Shown here in pieces: positions 1 through 12,500 of a stretch of 64,000 nucleotides of DNA. Source of the stretch: Patagioenas fasciata (taxonomy: Eukaryota; Chordata; Aves; Columbiformes; Columbidae). Both the position numbers and the translations under genes were made by a program. Each line of letters starts with the position of its first letter. The stretch's first letter is position 1. Where the stretch lies: contig NW_027288748.1 in NCBI RefSeq assembly GCF_037038585.1, positions 682,001 through 746,000 on the forward strand, read 5' to 3'. Below the pieces are notes generated by a model. It saw only the letters and a program-made list of their open reading frames with translations. It had not been told where the DNA came from and ran no database searches.

Positions 1-720
1 TTTATTAATGATGGTCAGTATTTATTAATGACAATCGGCATTATTAATAAGGATCAATATTTATTAATGGTGATCATTTATTAATAACGATCAGTATTTA
101 TTAGTGATGGTCAGTATTTATTAATGGCGATCAGTATTTATTAATGATGGTCAGTATTTATTAATAGCGATCAGTATTTATTAATGACAATCAGTATTTA
201 TTAATGACGGTCAGTATTTATTAATAACGATTGGTATTTATTAATGATGATCAGTATTTATTAATGATGGTCAGTATTTATTAATGATGATCAGCAATAT
301 GAATAAGGATCAATATTTATTAATGGTGATCAGCATTTATTAATAATGATCAGTATGTATTAATAACGATCAGTATTAATGATAACCAGTATTTATTAAT
401 GATGGTCAGTATTTATTAATGGCGATCAGTATTTATTAATAACGATCAGTATTAATGATGATCAGTATTCATTAATGATGATCAGTATTTATTAATGACA
501 ATCAGCATTATTAATAAAGACCAATATTTATTAATGGTGATCAGCATTTATTAATAATGATCAGTATTTATTAATGATGGTCGGTATTTATTAACGGCGA
601 TCAGTATTTATTAAGGATGATCAGTATTTACTAATGACGGTCAGTATTTATTAACGGTGGCTGGTATTTATCAACAATCGGTATTGATTAACGGTCGCTA
701 TCTATTAATGATGAGCATTT
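1..720. repeat. AT-rich 20-bp minisatellite (left edge, truncated by window)
   Basis: A head-to-tail repeat with a unit close to TATTTATTAATGACGATCAG runs from the window edge. Copies differ at the GACGG/GATGG/GACAA/AACGA positions, and several carry small deletions, for example near 42-60 and 375. Units become more divergent from about 600 onward and the array fades into unique sequence after ATGAGCATTTATTAACGG at about 710-727. Its base composition is the opposite of the GC-rich arrays that fill the rest of the window, so it is a separate repeat family. No coding potential was seen. The array probably continues to the left. Confidence 0.95.
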
Positions 721-1071
721 ATTAACGGCAGAGCAACCCCTGCCCGCCACCGTTGCTTCTCTCGTGCAGGGTGGGAACATCTACCGCCTGCCGACCGCGG
801 CTGGGAGGAAAACGCCTGCACCGGGCGGTGAGTGAACCCGTGGGAGCTTGAGGGCACGTTTGCCTTAAATCCTTGTTATTTAACCCTTTTGGCTTGAAAC
901 CTTTGAGACCGAACGCCGATTGATTCCACCGGGCAAGCTCCACCTGCCTGGAGCTTCAGTGCCGACTACGCCATCTGTTCTAAAAGCGCCGTGACTTTAT
1001 CATGTTGATTTTTTTACCTATTTATCCTGATTTTTGTCACTTTAGCCACTTGGCGGCTACTCCGGTTGAGG

Positions 1072-1130
1072 ATGGCGGCGTCTCCATGTGCCGGAACCAC
1101 GGGTGGTCGGTGGACGCCGAGAGGGGGCAG
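1072..1130 (+). other. Candidate first coding exon (very tentative)
   Basis: An ATG in the context GAGGATGGCGGC opens a 59-nt stop-free stretch that ends in GGCAG followed by GTAACG, a plausible splice donor at 1131. The start resembles the YY1-type AAGATGGCGGC start seen at 27652-27662, and the surroundings are CpG-rich. The predicted peptide (MAASPCAGTTGG...) is low complexity and unrecognised, and no downstream exon can be recognised before the 39-bp array begins at 1824. The arrangement could arise by chance in GC-rich DNA. It is recorded only because the start and donor occur together. Confidence 0.15.
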
Positions 1131-1740
1131 GTAACGGGCACCCATGGGTGCTGCTCATTGAGCGGGGATCTGAGCGAAGGCGGCGAGGGGGACGGCGGTG
1201 CCGTCGAAGCCCTTTGCGGGGGTCGTTACCAAATTGTGCGTAACTGGATGATTTGTGAAAGTCGCTGCCGATTGAGTGGAGACGACGGGGTGAGAAAACG
1301 AGAAATAGGGAATCGCTGCGGTGTAAAGATTCGCGTTGCGCGCTCCCGCCCGGTTTGGGTCGTGTTTAGCGTAGCGGGTTTTATTATCCTCGTTATATAA
1401 TGGAGAAATAATTGGGAAGAGCAGTTTGCAAAGCGCTTTGATATCCTCCAGCGCCACCGACGCTCCCGGTTCCGTTTGTGCTCAGGTGCGCGACGCGGGC
1501 GATGCAAACACCGCGAAACCATCGTTGGGAGATGGAAACGGCGCCTCCGAACCCCCGACGCTGTCCGAAAACCCCCCTGGTGATCCCGGTGTTGGTTCCA
1601 GTGACAAGGAACGAGGTGGGTGAGGAGTACTTGGATGGTTGTGCGATGATTCGGCAACCGGCGGTGCCGGAGTCGCTTCCCAGAGCACCCGTGTGTGTGT
1701 CCCTGGCTGAACCAAGGGTGCTACGTGCCCCAGAACCCCC

Positions 1741-1772
1741 CAAATTACACCCAAATAACACCCAAATACACC
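1741..1772. repeat. Short imperfect AAATNACACCC repeat
   Basis: Three consecutive 10-11-bp copies of an A-rich/ACACCC motif (AAATTACACCC, AAATAACACCC, AAATACACCC) sit just before the left boundary of the large minisatellite. They may be a degenerate remnant of array-edge sequence. No function is inferred. Confidence 0.6.
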
Positions 1773-3539
1773 CGGGAGTAACCCTAAGGACCCAGTAGTT
1801 GGGGGGTGTCAAGGGTTAAGATCGTGAAACTGTGGGGACCCCTAATGTCCCCAGGGGCCATTGTGACATCCTGGGGACCCTGCATTGTCCCCAGGGCCAT
1901 TGTGACACCATGGGGACCCACTTTGTCCCCAGGGCCCATTGTGACGTCTCAGGATCCCCCATTGTCCCCAGGGCCCATTATGACATTCTGGGGACCCCAA
2001 ATGTCCCCAGGGCCCATTGTGACATTCTGGGGACCCCCTTTGTCCCCAGGGCCCATTGTGACATCCCAGAACCCCAATTTGTCCTCAGGGCCCATTGTGA
2101 CATCCTGGAGACCCCCTTTATCCCCAGAGCTCGTTGTCGCACCATGGGGACCCCCTTTGTCACTGGGGCCCATTGTGACATCCCAGGACCCCCCATTGTC
2201 CCCAGGGCCCATTGTGACACCGTGGGGACACCGCCTTTTCCCCAGGGCCCATTGTGACGTCTCAGGACCCCCTTTGTCCCCAGGGCCCACTGTGGCACCA
2301 TGGGGACCCCCTTTGTCCTCTGGGCCCATTGTGACATTCCAGGACCCCACTTTGTCCCCAGGGCCCATTGTGACACCGTGGGGACCCCCCTTGTCCCCAG
2401 GGCCCATTGTGACAATTAAGGGACCCCCTTTGTCCCCAGGGCCCATTTTGACATCCCAGGACCCCACTTTGTCCCCAGTGCTCATTGTGAAATTCTGGGG
2501 ACCCCCCTTGTCCTCAGGGCTCATTGTGACAGCCGAGGACCTTACTTTGTCCCCAGGGCCCATTGTGACATCCCAGGACCCCCCACTGTCTCCAGTGCCC
2601 ATTGTGACATCATGGGGACCACCCTTTTTCCCCAGGGCTCATTGTGACGTCCCAGGACCCCTCGTTGTCCCCAGGCCCCATCGTGACATCCTGGGGACCC
2701 CCCTTGTCTCCAGGGCCCATAGTGGCACTGTGGGGACTCATCACTTGGGCCCATTGTGACATCCTGGAGACCCCCCTTTATCCCCAGGGCCCATTGTGAC
2801 ACCGTGGAGACCCCATTTGTCACTGGGGCCCATTGTGACATCCCAGGACACCCCATTGTCCCCAGGGCCCACTGAGACATCCCGGCGACCACCCTTTGTC
2901 CCCAGGCCCATTATGCACATTCAGGGGACACCCCTTTGTCCCCAAGGCCCATTGTGACATCCTGGGGAGACCCCATTGTCCCCAAGGCCCATTGTGGCAC
3001 CATGGGGACCCCCTTTGTCCCCAGTGCCCATTGTGGCATCTTAGGACCCCACTTTGTCCCCAGGGCCCATTGTGACATCCCAGGAGCCACCGTTGTCCCC
3101 AGTGTCCATTGTGGCATCCTGGGACCCCCGTTGTCCCCAGGGCCCATTGTGGCACCATGTGGACCCCCTTTTTCCCGAGGGCCCATTATAACGTCCCAGG
3201 ACCCCCCATTGTCCCCAGGGACCATTGTGACACTGTGGGGACCCCCTTTGTCTCCAGGGCCCATTGTGACGTCCCAGGACCCTGCTTTGTCCCTGGGGCC
3301 CATTGTGACATCCTGGGGAACCGCTTTGTCCCCAGGACCCATTGTGACGTCCCAGGACCCCCCCTTGTCCCCAGGGCTCATTGTGATGTCCCAGGATCCC
3401 CATTGTCCCCAGAGCCCATTGTGATGTCCTGGGAACCCCCTTTGACCCCAGGGTCCATTGTGACACCATGGGGACCCCCTCTTGTCCCCAGGGCCCATCG
3501 TGGCACCGTGGGGACCCCCTTGTCACTGGGGACCCATTG

Positions 3540-4800
3540 TGACACTATGGGGACCCCCCCTTGTCCCCAGGGCCCATTGTGACATCCTGGGACCCCCCTT
3601 TGTCCCCAGTGCTCATTGTGAAATCCTGGGGACCCACTTTGTCCCCAGGGCCCATTGTGGCACCATGGGGAGCGCCTTTGTCACTGGGGACCATTGTGAC
3701 ATTCCAGGATTTTACTTTGTCCCCGGGGCCCATTGTGACATCCTGGGGATCCCCCTTTGTCGCCAGGGCCCACTGTGACACCGTGGGCACCCTCTTTGTC
3801 CCATGGGCCCATTGTGACCTTCAAGGGACCCCCCATTGTCCCCAGGGCCCATTGTGACATCCTGGGTACCCCCTTTGTCCCCAAGACCCATTGTGACATC
3901 CTAGTACCCCCCGCAGTCCCCAGGGCCCATTGTGACATCCTGGGGATCCCTTTGGCCCCAGGGCCCATTGTGACAGGGCGGGGATCCCCCTTGTCCCCAG
4001 GGCCCATTGTGAAACCGTGGGGACCCTCTTGTCCCCAGGGCCCATTGTGGCACCGTGGAGACCCCCCCTTTGTCTCCAGTGCCCATTGTGACATCCTGGG
4101 GACCCCCTTTGTCCCCAGTGCTCATTGTGACAGGGTGGGACCCCCCTTGTACCCAGGGCCCGTTGTGACATCCTGGGGACCCCCTTTGTCCCCAGGGCCT
4201 ATTGTGACATCCTGGGGAGTCCCCTTTATCCCCAGGGCCCATTGTGACATCCTGGGGACCCCCTTTGTCCCTAGGGTTCATTGTGACATCCCAGGACCCC
4301 CATTGTCCCCAGGGCCCATTGTGAACAACCTGGGGACCCCCCTTTTTCCCCGGGCCCATTGTGGCGTCCCAGGATGCTTCGTTGTCCCCTGGGCCCATTG
4401 TGACATCCCGGGGACCCCTTTTGTCCCCAGGGTCCATTGTGACATCCTGGGGCCTCCCTTTGTCCCCAGGGCCCATTGTGACATCGCAGGAGCCCCCATT
4501 GTCCCAAGGGCACATTGTTACATCCTGGGGACCCCCTTGTCCCCAGGGCCCATCGTGGCACCGTGGGGACCCCCCCTTTGTCTCCAGTGCCCATTGTGAC
4601 ATCCTTGGGACCCCCCTTGTCCCCAGGACCCGTTGTGACATCTTGGGGACCCCTATGTCACCAGAGCCCATTGTGATATCCTGGGGAGCCCCCTTTGTCC
4701 CCAGGGCCCATTGTGCACATCCTGTGGACCCCTCTTTGTCCCCAGGGCCCATTGTGATATCCTGGGGAGCCCTCTTTTTCCCCAGGGCCTATTGTGACAT
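3540..4800 (+). repeat. Intra-array duplicated segment, copy 1 (partner near 15430-16640)
   Basis: Rare unit variants occur in the same order in this stretch and about 11.89 kb downstream. They include the unit with ACATTCCAGGATTTTACTTTG (3699 versus 15587), the CATCCTAGTACCC unit and the GACAGGGCGGGGATCC unit. The offset is 11,888 bp in the left part and 11,848 bp in the right part, so the copies differ by about one unit of 39-40 bp. This is a dispersed duplication inside one array rather than simple unit-by-unit slippage. Confidence 0.75.
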
Positions 4801-7800
4801 CCCAGGACCCCCCATTGTCCCCAGGGCCCATTGTGACACCGTGGAGACCCTCCTTGTCCTCAGGGCCCATTATGACATTCAGGGGACTCCTCTTTGTCCC
4901 CAGGGCCTATTGTGACATCCTGGGGACCCCCCTTTTCTCCAGGGCCCATTGTGACGTCCCAGCACCCCCTGTTGTTCCCCCGGCCCATTGTGAAATCCTG
5001 GAGACACCCTCTTTTTCCCCAAGGCCCATTATGACATCCCACGACCCCCCATTGTCCCCAGGCCCCATTATGCACATCCTGCGGTCCCCCTTTATCCCCC
5101 GTCCCCATTCTGACACTGTGGGGACCCCCGTTGTCCCCAGGACCCATTGTGACATCCTGGGGAGCCCCTTTGTCCCCAGGGCCTATTGTGACATCCCAAA
5201 ATCCCCCATTGTCCCCAGGGCTCATTGTGACACCGTGGGGACCCCCCCTTTTTCTCCAGTGCCCATTGTGACATCCTGGGGACCCCCCTTTGTCTCCAAG
5301 GCCCATTGTGACGTTCAGGGGAACCCCCTTTGTCCCCAGGGCCCATTGTGACATCCTGGGGACTCACTTTGTCCCCAGGGCCCATTGTGACATCCCAGGA
5401 CCCCCCATTGTACCCAGGGCCCATTGTGACATCCTGGGAACCCCCTTGTCCCCAGGGCCCATCGTGGCACCGTGGGGACCCTCCCCTTTTGCTCCAGTGC
5501 CAATTGTGACATCCTTGGGACCCCTCTTGTCCTCAGAGCCCATTGTGACATCCTGGGGAGCCCCCTTTGTCCCCAGGGCCCATTGTGCACATCCTGTGGA
5601 CCCCTCTTTGTCCCCAGGGCCCATTGTGATATCCTGGGGAGCCCTCTTTTTCCCCAGGGCCTATTGTGACATCCCAGGACCCCCCATTGTCCCCAGGGCC
5701 CATTGTGACACCGTGGAGACCCTCCTTGTCCTCAGGGCCCATTATGACATTCAGGGGACTCCTCTTTGTCCCCAGGGCCTATTGTGACATCCTGGGGACC
5801 CCCCTTTTCTCCAGGGCCCATTGTGACGTCCCAGGACCCCCTGTTGTTCCCCCGGCCCATTGTGAAATCCTGGAGACACCCTCTTTTTCCCCAAGGCCCA
5901 TTATGACATCCCACGACCCCCCATTGTCCCCAGGCCCCATTATGCACATCCTGCGGTCCCCCTTTATCCCCCGTCCCCATTCTGACACTGTGGGGACCCC
6001 CGTTGTCCCCAGGACCCATTGTGACATCCTGGGGAGCCCCTTTGTCCCCAGGGCCTATTGTGACATCCCAAAATCCCCCATTGTCCCCAGGGCTCATTGT
6101 GACACCGTGGGGACCCCCCCTTTTTCTCCAGTGCCCATTGTGACATCCTGGGGACCCCCCTTTGTCTCCAAGGCCCATTGTGACGTTCAGGGGAACCCCC
6201 TTTGTCCCCAGGGCCCATTGTGACATCCTGGGGACTCACTTTGTCCCCAGGGCCCATTGTGACATCCCAGGACCCCCCATTGTACCCAGGGCCCATTGTG
6301 ACATCCTGGGAACCCCCTTGTCCCCAGGGCCCATCGTGGCACCGTGGGGACCCTCCCCTTTTGCTCCAGTGCCAATTGTGACATCCTTGGGACCCCTCTT
6401 GTCCTCAGAGCCCATTGTGACATCCTGGGGAGCCCCCTTTGTCCCCAGGGCCCATTGTGACATCCCAGGACCCCCCATTTTCCCCAGGGCGCATTGTGAC
6501 ATCCTGGGGACCCCCTTTGTCCCCAGGGGCCATTGTGACATACCAGGACCCACCCTTGTCCCCAGAGTCCATTGTGACATCCTGGGCAGCCCCCTTTGTC
6601 CCCAGGCCCATTGTGACATCCTGGGGACCCTGTTGTCTCAAGGGCCCATTGTGACACCGTGGGGACCCCCTTTGTCACTGGGGCCCATTGTGGCATACCA
6701 GGACTCCACTTTGTCCCCAGGGCCCATTGTGACATCCTGGGGACCCCTTTGTCCCCAGGCACCATTGTGACAGGGCGGGACACCCCTTGTCTCCAAGGCC
6801 CATTGTGACATCATGGGGATCCCATTTGTGCCCAGGGCCCATTGTTACATCCTGGGGACCCCCTTTGTCCCTAGGGTTCATTGTGACATCCCAGGACCCC
6901 CATTGTCCCCAGGGCCCATTGTGAACAACCTGGGGACCCCCCTTTTTCCCCGGGCCCATTGTGGCGTCCCAGGATGCTTCGTTGTCCCCTGGGCCCATTG
7001 TGACATCCCGGGGACCCCTTTTGTCCCCAGGGTCCATTGTGACATCCTGGGGCCTCCCTTTGTCCCCAGGGCCCATTGTGACATCGCAGGAGCCCCCATT
7101 GTCCCAAGGGCACATTGTTACATCCTGGGGACCCCCTTGTCCCCAGGGCCCATCGTGGCACCGTGGGGACCCCCCCTTTGTCTCCAGTGCCCATTGTGAC
7201 ATCCTTGGGACCCCCCTTGTCCCCAGGACCCGTTGTGACATCTTGGGGACCCCTATGTCACCAGAGCCCATTGTGATATCCTGGGGAGCCCCCTTTGTCC
7301 CCAGGGCCCATTGTGCACATCCTGTGGACCCCTCTTTGTCCCCAGGGCCCATTGTGATATCCTGGGGAGCCCTCTTTTTCCCCAGGGCCTATTGTGACAT
7401 CCCAGGACCCCCCATTGTCCCCAGGGCCCATTGTGACACCGTGGAGACCCTCCTTGTCCTCAGGGCCCATTATGACATTCAGGGGACTCCTCTTTGTCCC
7501 CAGGGCCTATTGTGACATCCTGGGGACCCCCCTTTTCTCCAGGGCCCATTGTGACGTCCCAGGACCCCCTGTTGTTCCCCCGGGCCATTGTGAAATCCTG
7601 GAGACACCCTCTTTTTCCCCAAGGCCCATTATGACATCCCACGACCCCCCATTGTCCCCAGGCCCCATTATGCACATCCTGCGGTCCCCCTTTATCCCCC
7701 GTCCCCATTCTGACACTGTGGGGACCCCCGTTGTCCCCAGGACCCATTGTGACATCCTGGGGAGCCCCTTTGTCCCCAGGGCCTATTGTGACATCCCAAA

Positions 7801-9000
7801 ATCCCCCATTGTCCCCAGGGCTCATTGTGACACCGTGGGGACCCCCCCTTTTTCTCCAGTGCCCATTGTGACATCCTGGGGACCCCCCTTTGTCTCCAAG
7901 GCCCATTGTGACGTTCAGGGGAACCCCCTTTGTCCCCAGGGCCCATTGTGACATCCTGGGGACTCACTTTGTCCCCAGGGCCCATTGTGACATCCCAGGA
8001 CCCCCCATTGTACCCAGGGCCCATTGTGACATCCTGGGAACCCCCTTGTCCCCAGGGCCCATCGTGGCACCGTGGGGACCCTCCCCTTTTGCTCCAGTGC
8101 CAATTGTGACATCCTTGGGACCCCTCTTGTCCTCAGAGCCCATTGTGACATCCTGGGGAGCCCCCTTTGTCCCCAGGGCCCATTGTGACATCCCAGGACC
8201 CCCCATTTTCCCCAGGGCGCATTGTGACATCCTGGGGACCCCCTTTGTCCCCAGGGGCCATTGTGACATACCAGGACCCACCCTTGTCCCCAGAGTCCAT
8301 TGTGACATCCTGGGCAGCCCCCTTTGTCCCCAGGCCCATTGTGACATCCTGGGGACCCTGTTGTCTCAAGGGCCCATTGTGACACCGTGGGGACCCCCTT
8401 TGTCACTGGGGCCCATTGTGGCATACCAGGACTCCACTTTGTCCCCAGGGCCCATTGTGACATCCTGGGGACCCCTTTGTCCCCAGGCACCATTGTGACA
8501 GGGCGGGACACCCCTTGTCTCCAAGGCCCATTGTGACATCATGGGGATCCCATTTGTGCCCAGGGCCCATTGTTACATCCTGGGGACCCCCTTTGTCCCT
8601 AGGGTTCATTGTGACATCCCAGGACCCCCATTGTCCCCAGGGCCCATTGTGAACAACCTGGGGACCCCCCTTTTTCCCCGGGCCCATTGTGGCGTCCCAG
8701 GATGCTTCGTTGTCCCCTGGGCCCATTGTGACATCCCGGGGACCCCTTTTGTCCCCAGGGTCCATTGTGACATCCTGGGGCCTCCCTTTGTCCCCAGGGC
8801 CCATTGTGACATCGCAGGAGCCCCCATTGTCCCAAGGGCACATTGTTACATCCTGGGGACCCCCTTGTCCCCAGGGCCCATCGTGGCACCGTGGGGACCC
8901 CCCCTTTGTCTCCAGTGCCCATTGTGACATCCTTGGGACCCCCCTTGTCCCCAGGACCCATTGTGCACATCCTGTGGACCCCTCTTTGTCCCCAGGGCCC
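4250..9000 (+). repeat. Nested large duplications within block 1 (872, 1,728 and 2,600 bp offsets)
   Basis: A distinctive unit with GTGGCGTCCCAGGATGCTTCG occurs at about 4361, 6961 and 8689 (offsets 2,600 and 1,728 bp). A second marker, GTGAAATCCTGGAGACACCC, occurs near 4990, 5862 and 7589 (offsets 872 and 1,728 bp). The long segments between markers are nearly identical, and 2,600 equals 872 plus 1,728. At least two successive large tandem duplications therefore built this part of the array, the second copying the product of the first. The near identity implies they are recent compared with the unit divergence. Confidence 0.8.
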
Positions 9001-9549
9001 ATTGTGATATCCTGGGGAGCCCTCTTTTTCCCCAGGGCCTATTGTGACATCCTGGGGACCCCCTTTGTCCCCCGGGCCCATTGTGACATCCTGAAGACCC
9101 CCTTTGTCCCCAGGGCCTATTGTGACATCCCAGGACCCCCCCTTTTCTCCAGGGCCCATTGTGACGTCCCAGGACCCCCTATTGTCCCCAGAGCTTATTG
9201 TGACATCCCAGGACCCCCATTGTCCCCAGGCCCCATTATACACATCCTGGGGTCCCGCTTTATCCCCAGGGCCATTGTGACACCATGGGGACCCCCTTTG
9301 TCCCCAGGACCCATTGTGACGTCCCAGGATGCCCCATTGTCCCCTGGGCCCATTGTGAAATCATGGGGACCCCCTTTGTCCCCAGGGCCTGTTGTGACAT
9401 CCCAGGACCCCCCATTGTCCCCAGGGCCCATTGTGACACCGTGGAGACCCTCCTTGTCCTCAGGGCCCATTATGACATTCAGGGGACTCCTCTTTGTCCC
9501 CAGGGACTATTGTGACATCCTGGGGACCCCCCTTTACTCCAGGGCCCAT

Positions 9550-12500
9550 TGTGACACCGTGGAGACCCCATTTGTCACTGGGGCCCATTGTGACATCCCA
9601 GGACACCCCATTGTCCCCAGGGCCCACTGAGACATCCCGGCGACCACCCTTTGTCCCCAGGGCCCATTATGCACATTCAGGGGACACCCCTTTGTCCCCA
9701 AGGCCCATTGTGACATCCTGGGGAGACCCCATTGTCCCCAAGGCCCATTGTGGCACCATGGGGACCCCCTTTGTCCCCAGTGCCCATTGTGACATCTTAG
9801 GACCCCACTTTGTCCCCAGGGCCCATTGTGACATCCTGGGGACCACCTGTGTCCCCAGGGCCCATTGTGACATCCCAGGAGCCACCGTTGTCCCCAGGGC
9901 CCATTGTGACATCCTGGGGACCCCCTTGTCCCCAGTGTCCATTGTGGCATCCTGGGACCCCCGTTGTCCCCAGGGCCCATTCTGGCACCATGTGGACCCC
10001 CTTTTACCCGAGGGCCCATTATAACGTCCCAGGACCCCCCATTGTCCCCTGGGCCCATTGTGACATCCTGGGGTCCCCCTTTTGTCCCCTGGGCCCATTG
10101 TGACACCATGGGTACCCCCTTTGGCCCATGGGCCCATTGTGACATCCTGAAGACCCCCTTTGTCCCCAGGGCCTATTGTGACATCCCAGGACCCCCCCTT
10201 TTCTCCAGGGCCCATTGTGACGTCCCAGGACCCCCTATTGTCCCCAGAGCCCATTGTGACATCCCAGGACCCCCCATTGTCCCCAGGCCCCATTATACAC
10301 ATCCTGGGGTCCCCCTTTATCCCCAGGGCCATTGTGACACCATGGGGACCCCCTTTGTCCCCAGGGCCCATTGTGACGTCCCAGGATGCCCCATTGTCCC
10401 CTGGGCCCATTGTGAAATCATGGGGACCCCCTTTGTCCCCAGGGCCTATTGTGACATCCCAGGACCCCCCATTGTCCCCAGGGCCCATTGTGACACCGTG
10501 GAGACCCTCCTTGTCCTCAGGGCCCATTATGACATTCAGGGGACTCCTCTTTGTCCCCAGGGACTATTGTGACATCCTGGGGACCCCCCTTTACTCCAGG
10601 GCCCATTGTGACGTCCCAGGACCCCCTATTGTTCCCAGGGCCCATTGTGACATTCTGGGGACCCCAAATGTCCCCAGGGCCCGTTGTGACATCCTGGGGA
10701 CCCCCTTTGTCCCCAGGGCCTATTGTGACATCCTGGGGAGTACCCTTTATCCCCAGGGACCATTATGACACTGTGGGGATCTCCTTTGTCCCCAGGGACC
10801 ATTGTGACACTGTGGGGACCCCCTTTGTCCCCAGGGCCCATTGTGACATCCTGGGGACCCCCCTTGTCCCCAGGGCCCATTGTGAAATCCGGGGAACCCC
10901 CTGGTCTCCAGGGCCCATAGTGGTACCGTGGGGACTCGTCCTGTCACTTGGGTCCATTGTGACACCATGGGGACCCCGCCTTTGTCTCCAGTACCCATTG
11001 TGACATCCTGGGGACCCCTTTGTCCCCGGGGCCCATTGTGACATCCTGGGGACCCCCCTTTGTCCCCAGGGCCCATTGTGACATCCCAGAACCCCAATTT
11101 GTCCTCAGGGCCCATTGTGACATCCTGGGGACCCCCTTGTCCCCAGGGCCCATCGTGGCACCGAGGGGACCCCCCCCCCCCCCCAGTCCCCAGGGCCCAT
11201 TGTGGCACCATGGACACCCCCTTTGTCCCCAGGGCCCATTGTGACATCCCAGGACCCCACCTTCTCCCCAGGGTCCCTTCTGACAGGGTGGGGACCCCCC
11301 CTTTCTCCCCAGGGCTCATTGTGACGTCCCAGGACCCCTCGTTGTCCCCAGTGCCCATTGTGACATCCTGGGGACCCCCCTTGTCCCCAGGGCCCATTGT
11401 GAAATCCGGGGAACCCCCTGGTCTCCAGGGCCCATAGTGGTACCGTGGGGACTCGTCCTGTCACTTGGGTCCATTGTGACACCATGGGGACCCCGCCTTT
11501 GTCCCCAGTACCCATTGTGACATCCTGGGGACCCCTTTGTCCCCGGGGCCCATTGTGACATCCTGGGGACCCCCCTTTGTCCCCAAGGCCCATTGTGACA
11601 CCGTGGGGACCCCACTTCTTTCCAGGACCCATTGTGGCATTCTGGGGACTTCCTTTGTCCCCAGGGCCCATTGTGACATCCTGGAGACCCCCTTTATCCC
11701 CAGAGCTCGTTGTCGCACCATGGGGACCCCCTTTGTCACTGGGGCCCATTGTGACATCCCAGGACCCCCCATTGTCCCCAGGGCCCATTGTGACACCGTG
11801 GGGACCCCGCCTTTTCCCCAGGGCCCATTGTGACGTCTCAGGACCCCCTTTGTCCCCAGGGCCCACTGTGGCACCATGGGGACCCCCTTTGTCCTCTGGG
11901 CCCATTGTGACATTCCAGGACCCCACTTTGTCCCCAGGGCCCATTGTGACAATTAAGGTACCCCCTTTGTCCCCAGGGCCCATTTTGACATCCCAGGACC
12001 CCACTTTGTCCCCAGTGCTCATTGTGAAATTCTGGGGACCCCCCTTGTCCTCAGGGCTCATTGTGACAGCCGAGGACCTTACTTTGTCCCCAGGGCCCAT
12101 TGTGACATCCCAGGACCCCCCAATGTCTCCAGTGCCCATTGTGACATCATGGGGACCACCCTTTTTCCCCAGGGCTCATTGTGACGTCCCAGGACCCCTC
12201 GTTGTCCCCAGGCCCCATCGTGACATCCTGGGGACCCCCCTTGTCTCCAGGGCCCATAGTGGCACTGTGGGGACTCATCACTTGGGCCCATTGTGACATC
12301 CTGGAGACCCCCCTTTATCCCCAGGGCCCATTGTGACACCGTGGAGACCCCATTTGTCACTGGGGCCCATTGTGACATCCCAGGACACCCCATTGTCCCC
12401 AGGGCCCACTGAGACATCCCGGCGACCACCCTTTGTCCCCAGGGCCCATTATGCACATTCAGGGGACACCCCTTTGTCCCCAAGGCCCATTGTGACATCC

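Larger units (their letters stand above)
721..1823. other. Non-repetitive, partly CpG-rich segment, no confident gene
   Basis: This is about 1.1 kb of mostly single-copy-looking DNA between the AT-rich minisatellite and the 39-bp array. CpG dinucleotides are frequent between about 1040 and 1330 and again around 1450-1560, as expected of a decayed or small CpG island. A TATA-like GTTATATAATGG lies at 1391-1402. Short ORFs on both strands (about 65-143 codons) overlap one another and show no recognisable domain, so I do not annotate them. A candidate first exon inside it is listed separately. The right end carries a small AAATAACACCC repeat and then GGGTTAAGAT immediately before the minisatellite. 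Confidence 0.6.

Noticed and set aside
1806-2759. A 317-codon proline-rich open frame, and many similar ones throughout blocks 1 and 3
   Set aside because: The product has a strict 13-residue period caused by the 39-bp unit, equally long frames exist in other frames and on the other strand, and there is no promoter, splice pattern or non-repeat domain.
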